64,000 nt of DNA from Ignavibacteriales bacterium (GCA_016714125.1 JADJNX010000001.1:248001-312000), one strand, 5' to 3'; numbered from the stretch's first letter, positions 38,872-50,892 are shown. Made by a program: numbers and translations. Notes: generated from the sequence alone by a model not told the origin.

Positions 38872-40676
38872 ATGAAAACACACTTCAACTTTTTGCAGCG
38901 CTTTTTGCTTTGCTTTTAGTTATATCATTCACTTCCCCTGACATCACTGCTCAGAGGAAAAAGAACAACAACGATATTAATCACGACAGTATCGTTATCC
39001 TCAATTACGGGAAACCGGTTTACGGAACCCAGCAAGGCAAAAACTATTCAAGAGATCGCAAAGATTCTCAACAAAGCTGCCGGTTTATCAGGCAGCAGTA
39101 TTATCAAATTTAAGTTGATCCAAAACGAAGAAATTAACGCTTTCGCTTATATCAACGATAGCATTTATGTCCACACAGGATTGTTCACTTCAGTTGGGAG
39201 CAGTATCGACCAATTGGCATTTGTCCTTGCCCACGAACTTGCACATGTTTTGATGAAACACCCAGCAAAAGGTGACGAATTTATCAACAAAAACCCAAAT
39301 GCAACTGAAGAACAGTATCTGAAACTCAGCCGTGAAATGGAATTTGAAGCTGACAAATATGCAGTTCTCTACACAATGAGAGCAGGCTATTCACCTCTCG
39401 GTGGTATCGAATGGTTCAATAATATGACCAATGATGGTTACGAGTACACACCTCATACAATGAACTCAGTTACACATCCAAACTTTACTGCAAGAGTTGT
39501 TGAAGTGTTCAAACACATCGCAACCTACTACGAATATGCAAGAAATTTTGAATATGCTCAGATTTATCTGAACTCGGGCGACTACAAAAACTCCATCGCA
39601 TCTTACAATAAATTTCTCTCAGCTTATCCAAACTTCAAAGAGGGATATAACAACCTTGCAGTAGCCGTTCTCTCACAGAAAATCAGCCAGAAGGGAATAA
39701 ACCTTGAAGTGCTGCTTCCAACTACACTGTCCAAAGTTGATTTTTTCACAAATCTTTTACAGTGAACACAAAAAGAGGCGAATATAATCTTAAGAATTCA
39801 GAACTTACTGAAGCTGAAAAAGCCTTAACAAAAGCTCTTGAACTTGACCCTAATTACCTCCAGGCTTACATTAACCTTGCAGTGCTTAACACGCTTACAA
39901 AAAATGTAAAAGCTGCCCAGGATGCCATAACCAAAGCTGAAAAAGTAAGCAAACAATCGTACGATGTTATGATTGCAAAAGGTTTCCTCCAACTTGAGCA
40001 GAATAAATATAAAGAAGCTGCTGATATCTTCAAATCTGCCCTGAAGGTTGACCCTAAAAGACCTGAGGCTCTCTTCAACATGGGTCTTGCATACACTTAT
40101 GGCTCTATGAAAACTGAAGCTATCAACGCATGGAAAAGCTTCATTAAAGACTTTAACGACAGCTATTATGCCTCAAAAGCAAAAGACAAACTTGATGTAC
40201 TCGAAGGCAAAAAAGCTCCAACAACTGACAAGAAAAAAGATCCTTCACCGAATGATAACAGACCTAATACCAGACCTAAAAATGGGGTTAAATCTTCACT
40301 CGCACCAGGAACCCTTGTTTTCGCAGGACTTACTACCGGAATGAGCCAGGATGATGTACTTAAAAAACTTAAATTACCAACCGAAAAAGATAAAGATGAA
40401 TATGGCGATATCTGGTCATACGAAACACCAGGACTCATAATCTACTTCGACCAGGCTAATGTAGTAGTAGGCATCACCTCTTTTGATCCTTCTGTAAAAC
40501 TGACAATCAACAAAAAGACTTTCAGTGTAAACAGCGATCTTGAGGAAGCTCTTTCAATTCTTGGCGAACCTGATTACCTTGATGATTACGGTTCTGAACA
40601 GCAGATGGTATTTGAGAAATATGGTGTTATCATCTACGCGATTGATGGAATCATCGCCGGGATAATGGTTTACTAA
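38872..40676 (+). CDS. M48 metalloprotease with TPR and duplicated BamE-like domain (three frameshifts)
   Basis: Rebuilt as one gene of about 600 residues. A signal peptide ends SPDITAQ once the A4 run at 38875-38878 gains one base (MKNTLQLFAALFALLL). The M48 core carries VLAHELAHVLMKHP and the ligand MEFEADKYAV. TPR units follow (EAEKALTKALELDPNYLQAY, ADIFKSALKVDPKRPEAL). The tail holds two similar units, GMSQDDVLKKLKLP...YGDIWSYETPGLIIYF and DLEEALSILGEP...YGSEQQMVFEKYGVII, like SmpA/BamE domains. Other shifts are at about 39035 and in the T6 run at 39741-39746. BepA-like outer-membrane assembly or quality control is likely. Confidence 0.84.
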
Positions 40677-40701
40677 TAACTTTTTAATAAATTGAAATCG
40701 G

Positions 40702-40733
40702 AAGCCGCTTCTTAAACGAGGCGGCTTTTTTTT
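40702..40733 (+). terminator. Intrinsic terminator of the M48-TPR gene
   Basis: Stem AAGCCGC/GCGGCTT (40702-40708 with 40721-40727) is followed by a T-run, 26 bases after the stop codon. Confidence 0.82.
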
Positions 40734-40823
40734 ATCTTCTTTTTCCGCCGCTTATCAATAATCCCTGCAAATCAATTCGAAATTCTCCCTATTTTTCCTG
40801 ATCAAATAAACCAGGAAATCACC

Positions 40824-42694
40824 ATGTTTAGATCAATCCTTCAACTGATCCTAATTGCCCTTACGGCTATTCCTCTTACTGCTCAAAATTCTGATCTTTT
40901 TATTTATAGAGAATTTGAGAATGCAGTAAAAAAAGGTACTCGTACCATGGACGGTGTTCCGGGATCGGGATACTGGGTCAATTCAACTAACTACAAAATT
41001 AAAGCCTCATTGGAACCTGTAACGGGAAAGATTTCTGGGGAAGCCTCAATTGTATTTTCAAATAACAGTCCCGATGATCTGAAAAATCTAACATTTAATC
41101 TTTATCCTGATCTTTATAAAAAAGGGGCTCAGCGTAATATTGATGTCAGTCCCGATGACATTACTGATGGTATGAACTTACAAGAGCTCAACATAAACGG
41201 AATTCCTTTCCCTCTGGATAAAATGCAAAGAAACAAAGCCAAAGGACTTATCAAGCTCCCTGAGCCTTTAAAATCGAAAACTTCACTTTCAATCACTGTG
41301 AAGTGGTCGTTCACAATGCCAAAAAATCCTGATGCAAGGATCGGAACCTACGGTGATTCCTCCTACTTCGTAGCTTATTGGTACCCTCAGATTGCTGTTT
41401 ATGACGATATCACAGGATGGGATGCCCTTGGATATGAAGGTGAACATGAATTTTATAATGATAACAACAATTTTGAAGTGGAACTGACTATCCCCGACGA
41501 TATCCTCGTCTGGGCAACAGGTACACACTTGAACCCAAAAGAATTGTTTTCTGATCTGTATTTGAAAAGATATGAGGCAGCCAAAACATCGGATAAACCG
41601 GTAATTATTTGTGAGCCAAATGAAGTTAAAGATGTATTAAAACCGAGTGGGGTTAAGACCTGGAAATTTAGCGCCACGGATGTGCCCGATTTTAGTTTTT
41701 CAGTCTCAAACAATATGAGATGGGAAGCACTGGGTCTTCAGGTTGAAAACGGCAAAAGAAATGTCCTGATCAGTTCTGTTTATCGACCCGGAACAGACTC
41801 CCTCGTTGGTGAAGTTATCACTCTCTCACGCCATATAATCAAATATTTTTCGGAAGAATTTCCCGGAATCCCTTACCCCTATGAAACTATGACTGTGTTT
41901 AATGGAAGCGGCGGAATGGAATTCCCAATGATGGTGAATCAGGATGTTGCAAACGACCGTTGGCTGGCAACTTATGTCACTACCCACGAAATAGCACACA
42001 CTTACTTCCCATTCCTGACCGGAACAAACGAAAAGAGATTTTCATGGCTCGACGAAGGAATGGCTGTTTACCTTCCATTAAGTGAACAAACAAAAATCTT
42101 CAATGGACTTCGATATGATGAAATAACTGCCACCAATCTCAGCCGGACAATGGGCACCCAAAATGACATCCCATTGATGATTCCTTCCCATTTTGTTCAG
42201 GGTGGCGCACACATGATGGGAGCTTACGCCCGCTCCGGAATGGCATTCCTGATTCTTGAGAACATCATCGGAAAAGATTTGGTTAAGAAGTCACTTCAGG
42301 AGTTTGTAAAGTCTGGAAACACAAACACCCAACGCCTTACGATTTCTTCTTCTCAATTAATAAAACTTCCGGTAAAAACCTCAACTGGTTTTGGAAAGCA
42401 TGGTTCTTCGACCAAGGATATCCCTCACTGGGATTAAACGATATCGATCTTAAAAATGGAAGAAAGTTTGAAGTGGTAAAAAAAGGTCACTTCCCTGTTC
42501 CTGTAGTTGTGGAGGTAATGTTTGATGACAATACTTCGCAAACAATCACAAAAACAGCAGAAGTTTGGAGAAATGGCGAAAAGTCATTAGTTTTGAGTAT
42601 TGAGGGAACCAAAAAGATAAACAAGATTACTCTCGGTTCTCCAAAAATCCCCGATGTTGATAATTCTGATAACACTATCATTCTGACTAAGTAA
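40824..42694 (+). CDS. Secreted M1-family metallopeptidase (frameshifted)
   Basis: An aminopeptidase N-like enzyme of about 620 residues with a signal peptide ending IPLTAQ. An N-terminal beta domain comes first. The exopeptidase motif is degenerate (NGSGGMEFPMMV), and the zinc site HEIAH is followed 18 residues later by Glu in WLDEGMAVY. The literal frame turns to nonsense after KSGNTNT; adding one base to the AAA at 42323-42325 gives KHPTPYDFFFSINKTSGKNL and joins the frame at 42473-42694, a beta domain. Probably digests peptides in the periplasm. Confidence 0.91.
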
Positions 42695-42701
42695 AAAATC
42701 G

Positions 42702-43064
42702 ATGCTTGAACAAATAAGAAACTATTGTATTGCAAAACCCGGGGTGGAGGAAACTCTCCCTTTCTACGAAGATACTCCCGTTTATAAAGTTATGGGGAAG
42801 ATCTTTGCTATTATCTCAATTACACCACCTCATTCAATCAACTTAAAGTGTGATCCTGAACGGGCGGTAGAACTGCGAGAAGAGTATGAAGGAATCACTC
42901 CGGGTTACCATATGAATAAAGTTCACTGGAATACTGTTCAGTTTGATGGCAGTGTGCCAATCCGGCTGATCAATGAACTTGTGGATCACTCTTATGACCT
43001 TGTGGTCGCTGCGCTTCCCAAAAAATTGAAAGAAGAATTACAGAGGCAAAATGATGAGGAGTAA
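42702..43064 (+). CDS. MmcQ/YjbR family protein
   Basis: 120 residues of the CyaY-like-fold YjbR family (IRNYCIAKPGVEETLPF, YKVMGKIFAIIS, NLKCDPERAVELREEY, HWNTVQFDGSVP). Proposed to bind DNA, with the precise role unknown. It starts eight bases after the M1 peptidase stop and overlaps the aminotransferase gene by 14 bases, so the three are cotranscribed. Confidence 0.9.
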   Translation: MLEQIRNYCIAKPGVEETLPFYEDTPVYKVMGKIFAIISITPPHSINLKCDPERAVELREEYEGITPGYHMNKVHWNTVQFDGSVPIRLINELVDHSYDLVVAALPKKLKEELQRQNDEE

Positions 43065-44196
43065 ACTTCCCGGCGCCCCTACAAGCATTTTTGCTGTGAT
43101 GTCAGGTCTTGCAAGAGAACATAATGCAATCAATCTTTCTCAGGGATTCCCCGATTTTGATCTCTCCCCGGAACTCATAGAGTTGATGGATAAAAACATG
43201 AGGGAGGGAAACAATCAGTATGCTCCGATGCAGGGTGTACAACCTTTGAGAGAAGAAATTTCAGTAAAAATTAATCGGGACTACGGCAGATGTTATAACC
43301 CCGATACTGAAATTAATATTACAGCCGGTGCAACTCAGGCTCTTTTCACGGCGTTTAATGCATTTGTTTTCGCCGGTGACGAAGTTATCGTTATTGAGCC
43401 TGCATACGACTCATATATCCCCTCAATTATCCTCAATGGTGGGAAGCCTGTTCCAATTCCCCTTACTGCAGATTTCAGATATGACTGGGATCAAATCAGG
43501 TCAGCCGTGAATCCCAGAACGAGGATGATAGTAATTAATTCGCCTCATAACCCTCTTGGGACGACATTTCATGAGGAGGATATAACAGCTCTAACGGAGA
43601 TAACCCGAAATACTGACATTTTGATTATTAGTGATGAAGTATATGAACATATTATTTTCGACGGGAAAAAACATCTGAGCATGGCAAAGTATCCCGAACT
43701 TGCCGAAAGATCTTTGGTGATTTCTTCATTTGGGAAAACTTTCCATGCAACGGGCTGGAAAGTTGGATATATAGTCGGACCCTCAAAATATATTGCCGAG
43801 TTCAGAAAAATCCATCAGTTTACAGTATTTGCAGTTAATACGCCGGCACAAATGTCATATTCTGAATTCTTGAAAAACCCCGAACATTATCTCCACTTAA
43901 ATGAATTTTATCAGAATAAAAGAGATTTCCTGAATTCCTTTTTCACCGACACAAAATTGAAATTCACACCGGCTGAAGGCACATATTTTCAAATATTTGA
44001 TTATTCTGCATATTCGGATGAAGATGATTTTACATTTGCAAAAAGGTTGACTGCGGAAGCAGGAACTGCAGTAATTCCCCTTTCTCCATTTTATACTGTC
44101 GATTATTCAGGGAGAAAGATCAGAGTCTGTTTTGCAAAACGGGATAAAATTCTACAAGAGGGTGCGGAGAGGGTGTTGGAGTACTTGAGTACCTGA
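43051..44196 (+). CDS. Methionine-type class I aminotransferase (YbdL-like)
   Basis: A 381-residue fold-type I PLP enzyme. The substrate lid is INLSQGFPDFD, followed by TAGATQALFTA and NSPHNPLGTTF (Asn of the PLP site). The Schiff-base Lys is in SSFGKTFHATGWKVGY and the carboxylate Arg in KIRVCFAK. The YbdL/KAT branch transaminates methionine, glutamine or kynurenine. The final codons (LEYLST) and stop lie inside an octamer array. Confidence 0.9.
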   Translation: MMRSKLPGAPTSIFAVMSGLAREHNAINLSQGFPDFDLSPELIELMDKNMREGNNQYAPMQGVQPLREEISVKINRDYGRCYNPDTEINITAGATQALFTAFNAFVFAGDEVIVIEPAYDSYIPSIILNGGKPVPIPLTADFRYDWDQIRSAVNPRTRMIVINSPHNPLGTTFHEEDITALTEITRNTDILIISDEVYEHIIFDGKKHLSMAKYPELAERSLVISSFGKTFHATGWKVGYIVGPSKYIAEFRKIHQFTVFAVNTPAQMSYSEFLKNPEHYLHLNEFYQNKRDFLNSFFTDTKLKFTPAEGTYFQIFDYSAYSDEDDFTFAKRLTAEAGTAVIPLSPFYTVDYSGRKIRVCFAKRDKILQEGAERVLEYLST

Positions 44197-44210
44197 GTAC
44201 TTGAGTGAGG
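44179..44210 (+). repeat. Octamer tandem array E (four units)
   Basis: GAGTACTT, GAGTACCT, GAGTACTT and GAGTGAGG. The array starts inside the last coding codons of the aminotransferase gene and supplies its TGA stop. Confidence 0.8.
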
Positions 44211-44217
44211 GGAGAAC

Positions 44218-45108
44218 TTAAAATTCCAACAAATCAAGCATGCTTGTTTTCAAAAATTTGGTAAAATTTCCTGTGAGGAAAACAAGATCGCTGTGGGCGA
44301 GGGGTGTTTTGATTACGATAATCCGGTTGTAGATAAGGTCGTCTTTTTGAAGTGAGGCTTCCTCAATGTTAAGATGTGGAATGTTTCCTGTTTCAAGTCT
44401 TTGAAGCATCCTCATGGTTCCCTCTCTGGTGCCCGATCCCTCTGTCCAGATGCTTATCAGTTTCCCTTCGAAGGTCATCAGCCAATCGAGATATTCATCA
44501 ACATAACCGTAGGTGGCATCAAATAGATAGACATCACGGATTTGATGTGTAATCCCGCCGTACAAAAGGATTTTTGAAAGAACTCTTACACCTCCTGAGT
44601 GGCATGCGATTACTATTTTCCCGGGAATGGTTTCTTCTATCTCTTTTCTCCCTTTCAACGAATCCAGGATTTCTTCAAGAAGATTAAGGAATCCGTTCTC
44701 CGATTCAAGTTTGCCATAATATGAGTCTGCGGCATTTTTTGGCCCCTCGGGAATCACAAGAATTGCATTTTTCCTGGCTTCGAGAAACTGTTCAAGCATC
44801 TTAAAATCGCGCAGAACACCATCAACATTGTTGTACCACCCATGAAAATAGAAAACAAAATCTACACTTTGGTTTACTTTATAACCCGGAGGCACATATA
44901 CTGCAACAGTGTTATCGTCATAATGCCCTGAGTATGGGAGTCCATTATGACCGTTTATTCTTCCTTCTTCGGGAAATGGTGCATTTTGTAAATGAAATTT
45001 ATAAAGTCTGCCCGGTTCCCTTTGTGCCTGAGTAGTTATATTTGAAGTTACCAGCAAAAAAAGTATAACAATAAGAAAAAGCCTATTATGGCTCGAAAAA
45101 ATGTTCAC
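44218..45108 (-). CDS. Secreted alpha/beta-hydrolase-like protein
   Basis: About 297 residues with a signal peptide (FLIVILFLLVTSNITTQAQ) and a predicted alpha/beta-hydrolase core: oxyanion loop FVFYFHGWYNN, nucleophile elbow ACHSGGVRV and a possible His in PLAHSDLV. Substrate unknown. The start at the GTG at 45108 overlaps the bshC stop by one base and follows AGGTGG, which is preferred over the ATG at 45138 because it puts the signal peptide near the N-terminus. Confidence 0.72.
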   Translation of the reverse strand: MNIFSSHNRLFLIVILFLLVTSNITTQAQREPGRLYKFHLQNAPFPEEGRINGHNGLPYSGHYDDNTVAVYVPPGYKVNQSVDFVFYFHGWYNNVDGVLRDFKMLEQFLEARKNAILVIPEGPKNAADSYYGKLESENGFLNLLEEILDSLKGRKEIEETIPGKIVIACHSGGVRVLSKILLYGGITHQIRDVYLFDATYGYVDEYLDWLMTFEGKLISIWTEGSGTREGTMRMLQRLETGNIPHLNIEEASLQKDDLIYNRIIVIKTPLAHSDLVFLTGNFTKFLKTSMLDLLEF

Positions 45109-46736
45109 TATAACATTACCACCTGATGGTCGATACATTCAACATCAAGTTTATCAATCAGGTATTCATAAAATCCGAGACCATATTTATTGGCGAAATA
45201 GAAATAATTCAACTCTCTTTCTTGAAGAGTATCATTTGGAAGGATCATCGAATAACTTTTTTGCAGTTGGTTCAGTGTGGCCTCATGCCTGCGAAGTCTT
45301 GCAGATTCAGCTTTCCCTTTTAGTTCGGCAAAATATTGCAAAGTCCTCTGTTTACTTCGTTCAACCGGGTCGGTCAGGGTTTTGTCAATTTCTGTAAGGT
45401 ATTCTTTTAATTCATCAAAAATATTTGACACTTTGTTTTCACTGACTTCAAATTTCCCGTCAATATCATATTCAGAGATTTTCGCAGCAACATTGTTAAA
45501 AATCTCCCCTTTTAATTCAAAAAAGTCTTTCACAGACAGGTCAAATTTCTGGGTGAGCGATTGAACACTTTTTCAACAATTGTAGCACTGATTCTTGGGT
45601 AAGCAATTGGCGTTGCAATATTAAATGCTTTATAAAGCTGGATAATTTGTGCGAAGTAGGAAATCTCAGCTGGTCCACCTACATAAAACGCGGTTGGGAA
45701 AAGGTAATCCTGACAAACGGGTCGAAGAATCACATTTTGCACTGAACATTTCAGGTGAACTTTCAAGAAGCTGAAGTAATTCATCTTTTGTAAATTTCAC
45801 TTTTTTGCGTTTTAATCTAAATTCATTGTTTTCAAGGGGATCGAGAAGATATCTGCCGCGTTCGTTATTTACAAACAGGTTGATTGGTCTGATCTTAACC
45901 TGAGCATGATATTCTTCATCAAGTCCCGCACTTACAGAAATAAGTTTGGTGGCATGTGCTCTGTAGTTTTCAATCTCTTTTCTGAAAACAGGCACTAGTA
46001 GCCTTTTTACATCTTCAGCCTGAGGATTAAAAATTACAAGTCCATATTTGTCAAAAAACTTAAACATCATTTCACTGAATGATTCCGCTATTGTTCTCCC
46101 CTGTTGATAGATGGAACTCAAGTAGCCGATAACATCTTGAGTGAACTCAGTTGGGCGGAGTGCATTTCCGAGAGATGTTATAAAATCTTCAATTTCTTGT
46201 TCCAGTCTGATATCACCAACACTTCCGGCTTCTTTTTCCCCTTCCTCTTCAACACTATAGGTTATTTTTTCAACCTTGTTGTCATTGTTGATTACATTTA
46301 TCGAACTGATCTCTTCAAAATCGTGATCGTCACCCGCGAGCCAAAACACAGGGACAAAGTTCATCTCGGGATATTTTTGAGCAAGAAGATTGGCAAGTTT
46401 AATGGCAGTAATGGTTTTATAAATTGTATAGAGGGGCCCACCGGCTACTCCCAATTGCTGACCCGTAACCACTGTCAGGGTGTTCTTTTCTTCAAGAAGT
46501 TTGATGTTTTGCGAAGTTTTTGTGGATATCCTTTTACTCAGATACTGATTTTTAATGGTCTGAGTAACCTGTTTTCTGTCAGACGGATATTTTGAAAGAA
46601 CATCTTTGAAGTGAGGTTCGTAGATTGCCTCATTTCTAAAGTCCTTTATATAATATTTTGCCACTTTCTTAAAATTATAGAGATAATCAAGATAAAGTGG
46701 TGACTGCCCGGGAATGTCATTAAAGCTGATCTTCAT
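45108..46736 (-). CDS. bshC: Bacillithiol biosynthesis cysteine-adding enzyme (frameshifted)
   Basis: Adds Cys to GlcN-malate, the last step of bacillithiol-type thiol synthesis. About 540 residues when repaired. The start is at the ATG at 46736. TVVTGQQLGVAGGPLYTIYKT and PVFWLAGDDHDFEEI are the family's nucleotidyltransferase-like motifs, and the C-terminal half is a coiled coil. One base too many in the T4 run at 45735-45738 and one missing near 45545 split it into three literal frames; repair gives FSANVILRPVCQDYLFPTAF and RKFDLSVKDFFELK. Its stop overlaps the secreted hydrolase gene. Confidence 0.9.
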
Positions 46737-46944
46737 TGCAAAAACTTTTAGATTTATGATTCCAAAGATACTTATTAAAGAGCCAAGAGCAAAGTCACGA
46801 ATAATTGGACGCTGCAAATCCAATATTTTCCGAATTGAAATTGTTTTATATCACCAACCCATGATTTCGATTGTATATAACCCAATAATTCCGTAATTTA
46901 AGGGTACATTTCACTTCAATTATTCACGAAGGAGCCAGATATTC

Positions 46945-49900
46945 ATGGCATTTTTACGATTCGCTTTCCTTTTTATCTTTCTTTCTGGGCTAATCATTGC
47001 TCAAGAAACGATTGATCCAAATAAGGATAATGCAAAATTTTGGTCGAAAATAATGATTGACCAAAATTTTATTACTGCAGCGGGAGATAATTCCTTTATC
47101 TACATTCCTGCACCTAATGTAAATCGGCATCTACGCGTTGCCGGTGCTGAAGCTACTCTTTATCCTAACTTCAGACCTTTCCCTACAACCAACTCAACAC
47201 AGTCAGAACTTAGCATCGATGTTCATCCTTTAGATATGAACATCCTTCTTCTTTCTGCAAACTCCACTTCATGGAATGGAAGTACAATCGGTACCCTTTA
47301 TGGAACCGGTACTTACCTTACAACCAATGGTGGAACAAACTGGACCGGTTGGGATGATCCTCCATACGGAAGAAACTCAGGTGATCCTGTTTCTGTGATA
47401 GCACCCAACGGTTATATGCATGTTGGTTATATTCACAATAGCGGAGGCCAGGGTGTTGCTTCATCGTCGAATAACGGCGTAAACTGGACAACCTCACAAG
47501 CAGGACCAAACCCTGCAGGCTCATCTGATTTGCTTGATAAAAATCATATGACCGTTGATAAAACTCCGGGAAGTCCTTATGCTAACAGATTGTACAACGC
47601 ATGGACAGCTTTTGTTACCGGAAGTCCAAATAATGAAATGATCGAACTTGTTTGGTCAAGCAATAATGGACAGACATGGAGCACCCCTAAAAACATTTCC
47701 GCTGCTGTTGCATCCGGAAGTCACGATCAAGGTATTAACCTTTCGACCGGGCCAAACGGTGAAGTCTATGCGGCATGGGCGATATATGATGCATGGCCGG
47801 GTGGCGAAGATGCAATTGGGTTTGCCAAGTCAACAGACGGTGGCGTTACATGGGCACCAGCTACCAGAGCATATTCAGCTCTGAATTTTGGTATCCGTGG
47901 AAACTTAAAACCTACCTCCATCAGAGTTTCATCATTCCCTCTATGGCTGTTGACAGAACCAACGGACCGGGAAGAGGAACCATTTATATTACATGGCCAC
48001 AAAGAGGTGTCGCTCCTGCAGGTAGTGACCCTGATATCGTGATGATGAAATCAACCAATGGCGGAACTACATGGACTGCTCCGGTTAGAGTTAACAACGA
48101 CCCCCTCAACAATGGTAGAGATCAATACTACCCTTGGATGACTGTTGATCAGACAACTGGACATGTTTACTCAGTTTGGTATGACAGCCGTGACATGAGC
48201 AATGACTCAGCTACGGTTTATATGGCAAGATCAACCGATTTTGGTGTGACTTTTGAAAACGTTAAGATCTCTGATTCTAAATTTAAACCTAAAGCCATCA
48301 GCGGTCTCGCAGGTGGATATCAAGGTGATTACATCGGTATCGCAGCAAAAGATAATAATGTCTGGGCATACTGGGCTGATGACAGAACCAACGCTTATCA
48401 GGGTTGGGTTGGTAAAGCATCATTTGGTCCAACAATCAATCATGAACCTTTGGGCAATACAGAAAATCTGGCAGGTCCTTATGTTGTGAATGCTACCATT
48501 GAATCAGCTCTTCCTCTCGCCACAAACGGTGTTAAAGTCTATTACGGCAGAGGAACCAGTGGCCAGATAACTGACTCACTGATTATGACCAACCCCTCCG
48601 GAAACAACTGGACTGCTTCGATTCCGGGTAATGGTCAACCAAACACATATAATTATTATATATACGCCATGGACAACACAGGTGGATTTTCCACCTTCCC
48701 TTCAGGTGCACCAAGCAACAAACTCAGTTTTGTTGTAGCTACTGACACAGAAGCTCCTGTCGTTACACACTCAGTTTTGGGCGATCAATACAGAGAAACA
48801 TGGCCAGCAGTTGTAACTGCCGGTGTCACAGACAATATCGGTCTTGATAGTGTTTATGTTCTCTACAAAAAGAATACAAGCGGTGCTATCAACAGAATAA
48901 ATCTCTCGATGTTAACTGAAGCTCAGTATTCAGGAGTCTTTGGTTTAGACACAGCAAACCTTGCTGTTGGTGATACAATCTTCTACAGAATCGTTGCTAA
49001 AGATGCAAGTGCTGCGCATACACTCGGTTACCACCCATCATCAACAGGTTGGAACTCATTTAAATTTGTTGCTGACAATACTCTTCCTGTAGTTACCCAC
49101 ACTCCATTAAGAGATGTTGCCAAATTGAGATGGCCATCTAAAGTTTCTGCAAATGCAACCGACAACCTCGGTATCTTTTCAGTTACTGTTGATTACACTG
49201 TAAACAATGCTACACCGAGAACTTTCTCGCTTACCAATGTTTCCGGTAGTGTTTATGAAGGATTCTTTAATATCGATACCACCCAGATCACTGCAGGTGA
49301 CTCTATTCAATATCGAATTAAAGTTATTGATAATTCAACAAGCAGAAACACTGTTTATTTCCCTGCTTCAGGTACATCACAGTTCAAGGTGATCAATACT
49401 CTTGGTGTTGTTCTTGTAATTGATGATGATCTTACACTTGCTGAAAGATCAGGCGAAAAAGGAAGAGGCAACGAATCAACTCCGTTAGGAGCTTCGGGCA
49501 ACCTCTTTACTTCAGTTCTTCTCGCAGAAGGTTATATTGTTGACAACGTTTCATTTACAGCTTTTGATACAACAGTGCTTGATAACTACGATGTGGTTAT
49601 TATGACTTCAGGTGCAAAAACTGCAGCTATGTTTGACAATTTGCCAAAGAGAACAGCAGTAGTTAATTACACACTCCGTGGTGGCAAAACCATCATTGAA
49701 GGTGGAGAAGTTGGCTACATCTATCGTCAATCAGGTACAACAACCGACAAAGATCCTTATTTCCGTGCGAATGTTCTGCAATGTTCTTCATGGGTCTCTG
49801 ACATGTCAGGTACCGGAATTCTCAAAAAGACTGTTCCCGGACATGCAATGTTCACGATGCCTAACTACATCCCCGATTCACTTGCATTCACAGGTACTTC

Positions 49901-50699
49901 TTATGGAGACAGAGATGCAATGAGAATTATCCCCGGAAAATCCGGAATCTATAAAATCGCCGGTTGGTATCCCTCTTATCAGGACACAGCAGGTATTATC
50001 CTTTATTCACCTGACAACAATCCTGCAAATATCAGAAATGCATTCTTTACATTCTCCGTTGGTACGATGGTTAATCAAACAGTTGCCGCACAATTCGTCG
50101 TCAATGCACTGAATTTCATGATGAGTGGTGGGGGTGGAGTTCCTGTTGAACTCGTTTCATTCTCCGCTTCTGCTGAAGGAAATTCTGTTCTTGTAAACTG
50201 GATGACAGCTACTGAAGTTAACAACCAGGGCTTTTCTGTTGAAAGAAAAAGTTCAAAGGGATCGTTTGTTAATGCAGGATTTGTTTCCGGTAGAGGAAAC
50301 TCACTTGAACCAACTGCTTATTCGTTTGTTGATAAAGGTCTTGAATCAGGTAAATATATTTATCGCCTGAAACAAGTGGATTATGATGGAACAACAACCT
50401 ACTCTTCAGAAGTGGAAGTAGAAGTTGGAACACCAACAGTTTTCGCTCTCGAGCAAAACTATCCAAACCCATTCAACCCTTCAACTGTGATCAAATATTC
50501 GATCCCTGTTGATGGAATGGTTTCACTGAATATCTATAACACACTTGGAGAGAAAGTGACCACTCTCATTTCTTCGATACAAAAAGCCGGCAGTTATGAA
50601 GTTTCGTTTGATGCTTCAAAACTTGCTTCAGGTGTTTATATCTATAGACTTGAATCAGGCAACTTCTCAACTGTGAAGAAAATGATTCTTAACAAATAA
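46945..50699 (+). CDS. Giant secreted sialidase-like T9SS cargo (frameshifted)
   Basis: About 1250 residues. A signal peptide ends LIIAQ. A BNR/sialidase-like propeller follows (TTNGGTNW, SSNNGVNW, SSNNGQTW, STDGGVTW, STNGGTTW), then three Ig/FN3-like modules built on TPxxDVAKLRWPSKVSANATDN-style repeats. An alpha/beta domain comes next (VVLVIDDDLTLAERSGEKG, VVIMTSGAK), and last a T9SS type A tail (EQNYPNPFNPSTVIKYSI to VKKMILNK). The frames 46945-48042 and 47793-50699 join with one base added to CCC at 47937-47939. Surface-exposed glycan binding or cleavage is possible; catalytic residues were not identified. Confidence 0.87.
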
Positions 50700-50734
50700 G
50701 ATTGATGCAGTAATGCACTAATCGATTTGAATTC

Positions 50735-50768
50735 GAGGCTGTTCATGAAAGTGGACAGCCTCTTTTTT
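50735..50768 (+). terminator. Intrinsic terminator of the giant T9SS cargo gene
   Basis: Stem GAGGCTGT/ACAGCCTC (50735-50742 with 50755-50762) followed by six T. The stem sequence is identical to that of the terminator at 946-987, with an unrelated loop. Confidence 0.83.
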
Positions 50769-50892
50769 GCTCGCCTAACATCTTAACCTTCTCACTTATC
50801 AAATAATACTCTCATCTAATTATTCTATATGCAGTTCATCAACAATTTGATTGTTAGTGTAAAAAATATTTATAATTTTGCATTCATAAAAC

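Noticed and set aside
42323..42473. Separate small gene downstream of the M1 peptidase (42473-42694)
   Set aside because: It starts with GTG inside the repaired peptidase frame and encodes the expected C-terminal beta domain.
1451..44210. Octamer arrays as CRISPR or REP elements
   Set aside because: Units are 8 bp with no spacers, no cas genes and no REP-type head sequence; period and placement differ from both.
46104..46595. 163-codon open frame antisense to bshC
   Set aside because: Lies wholly within a conserved bshC coding region; no independent evidence.
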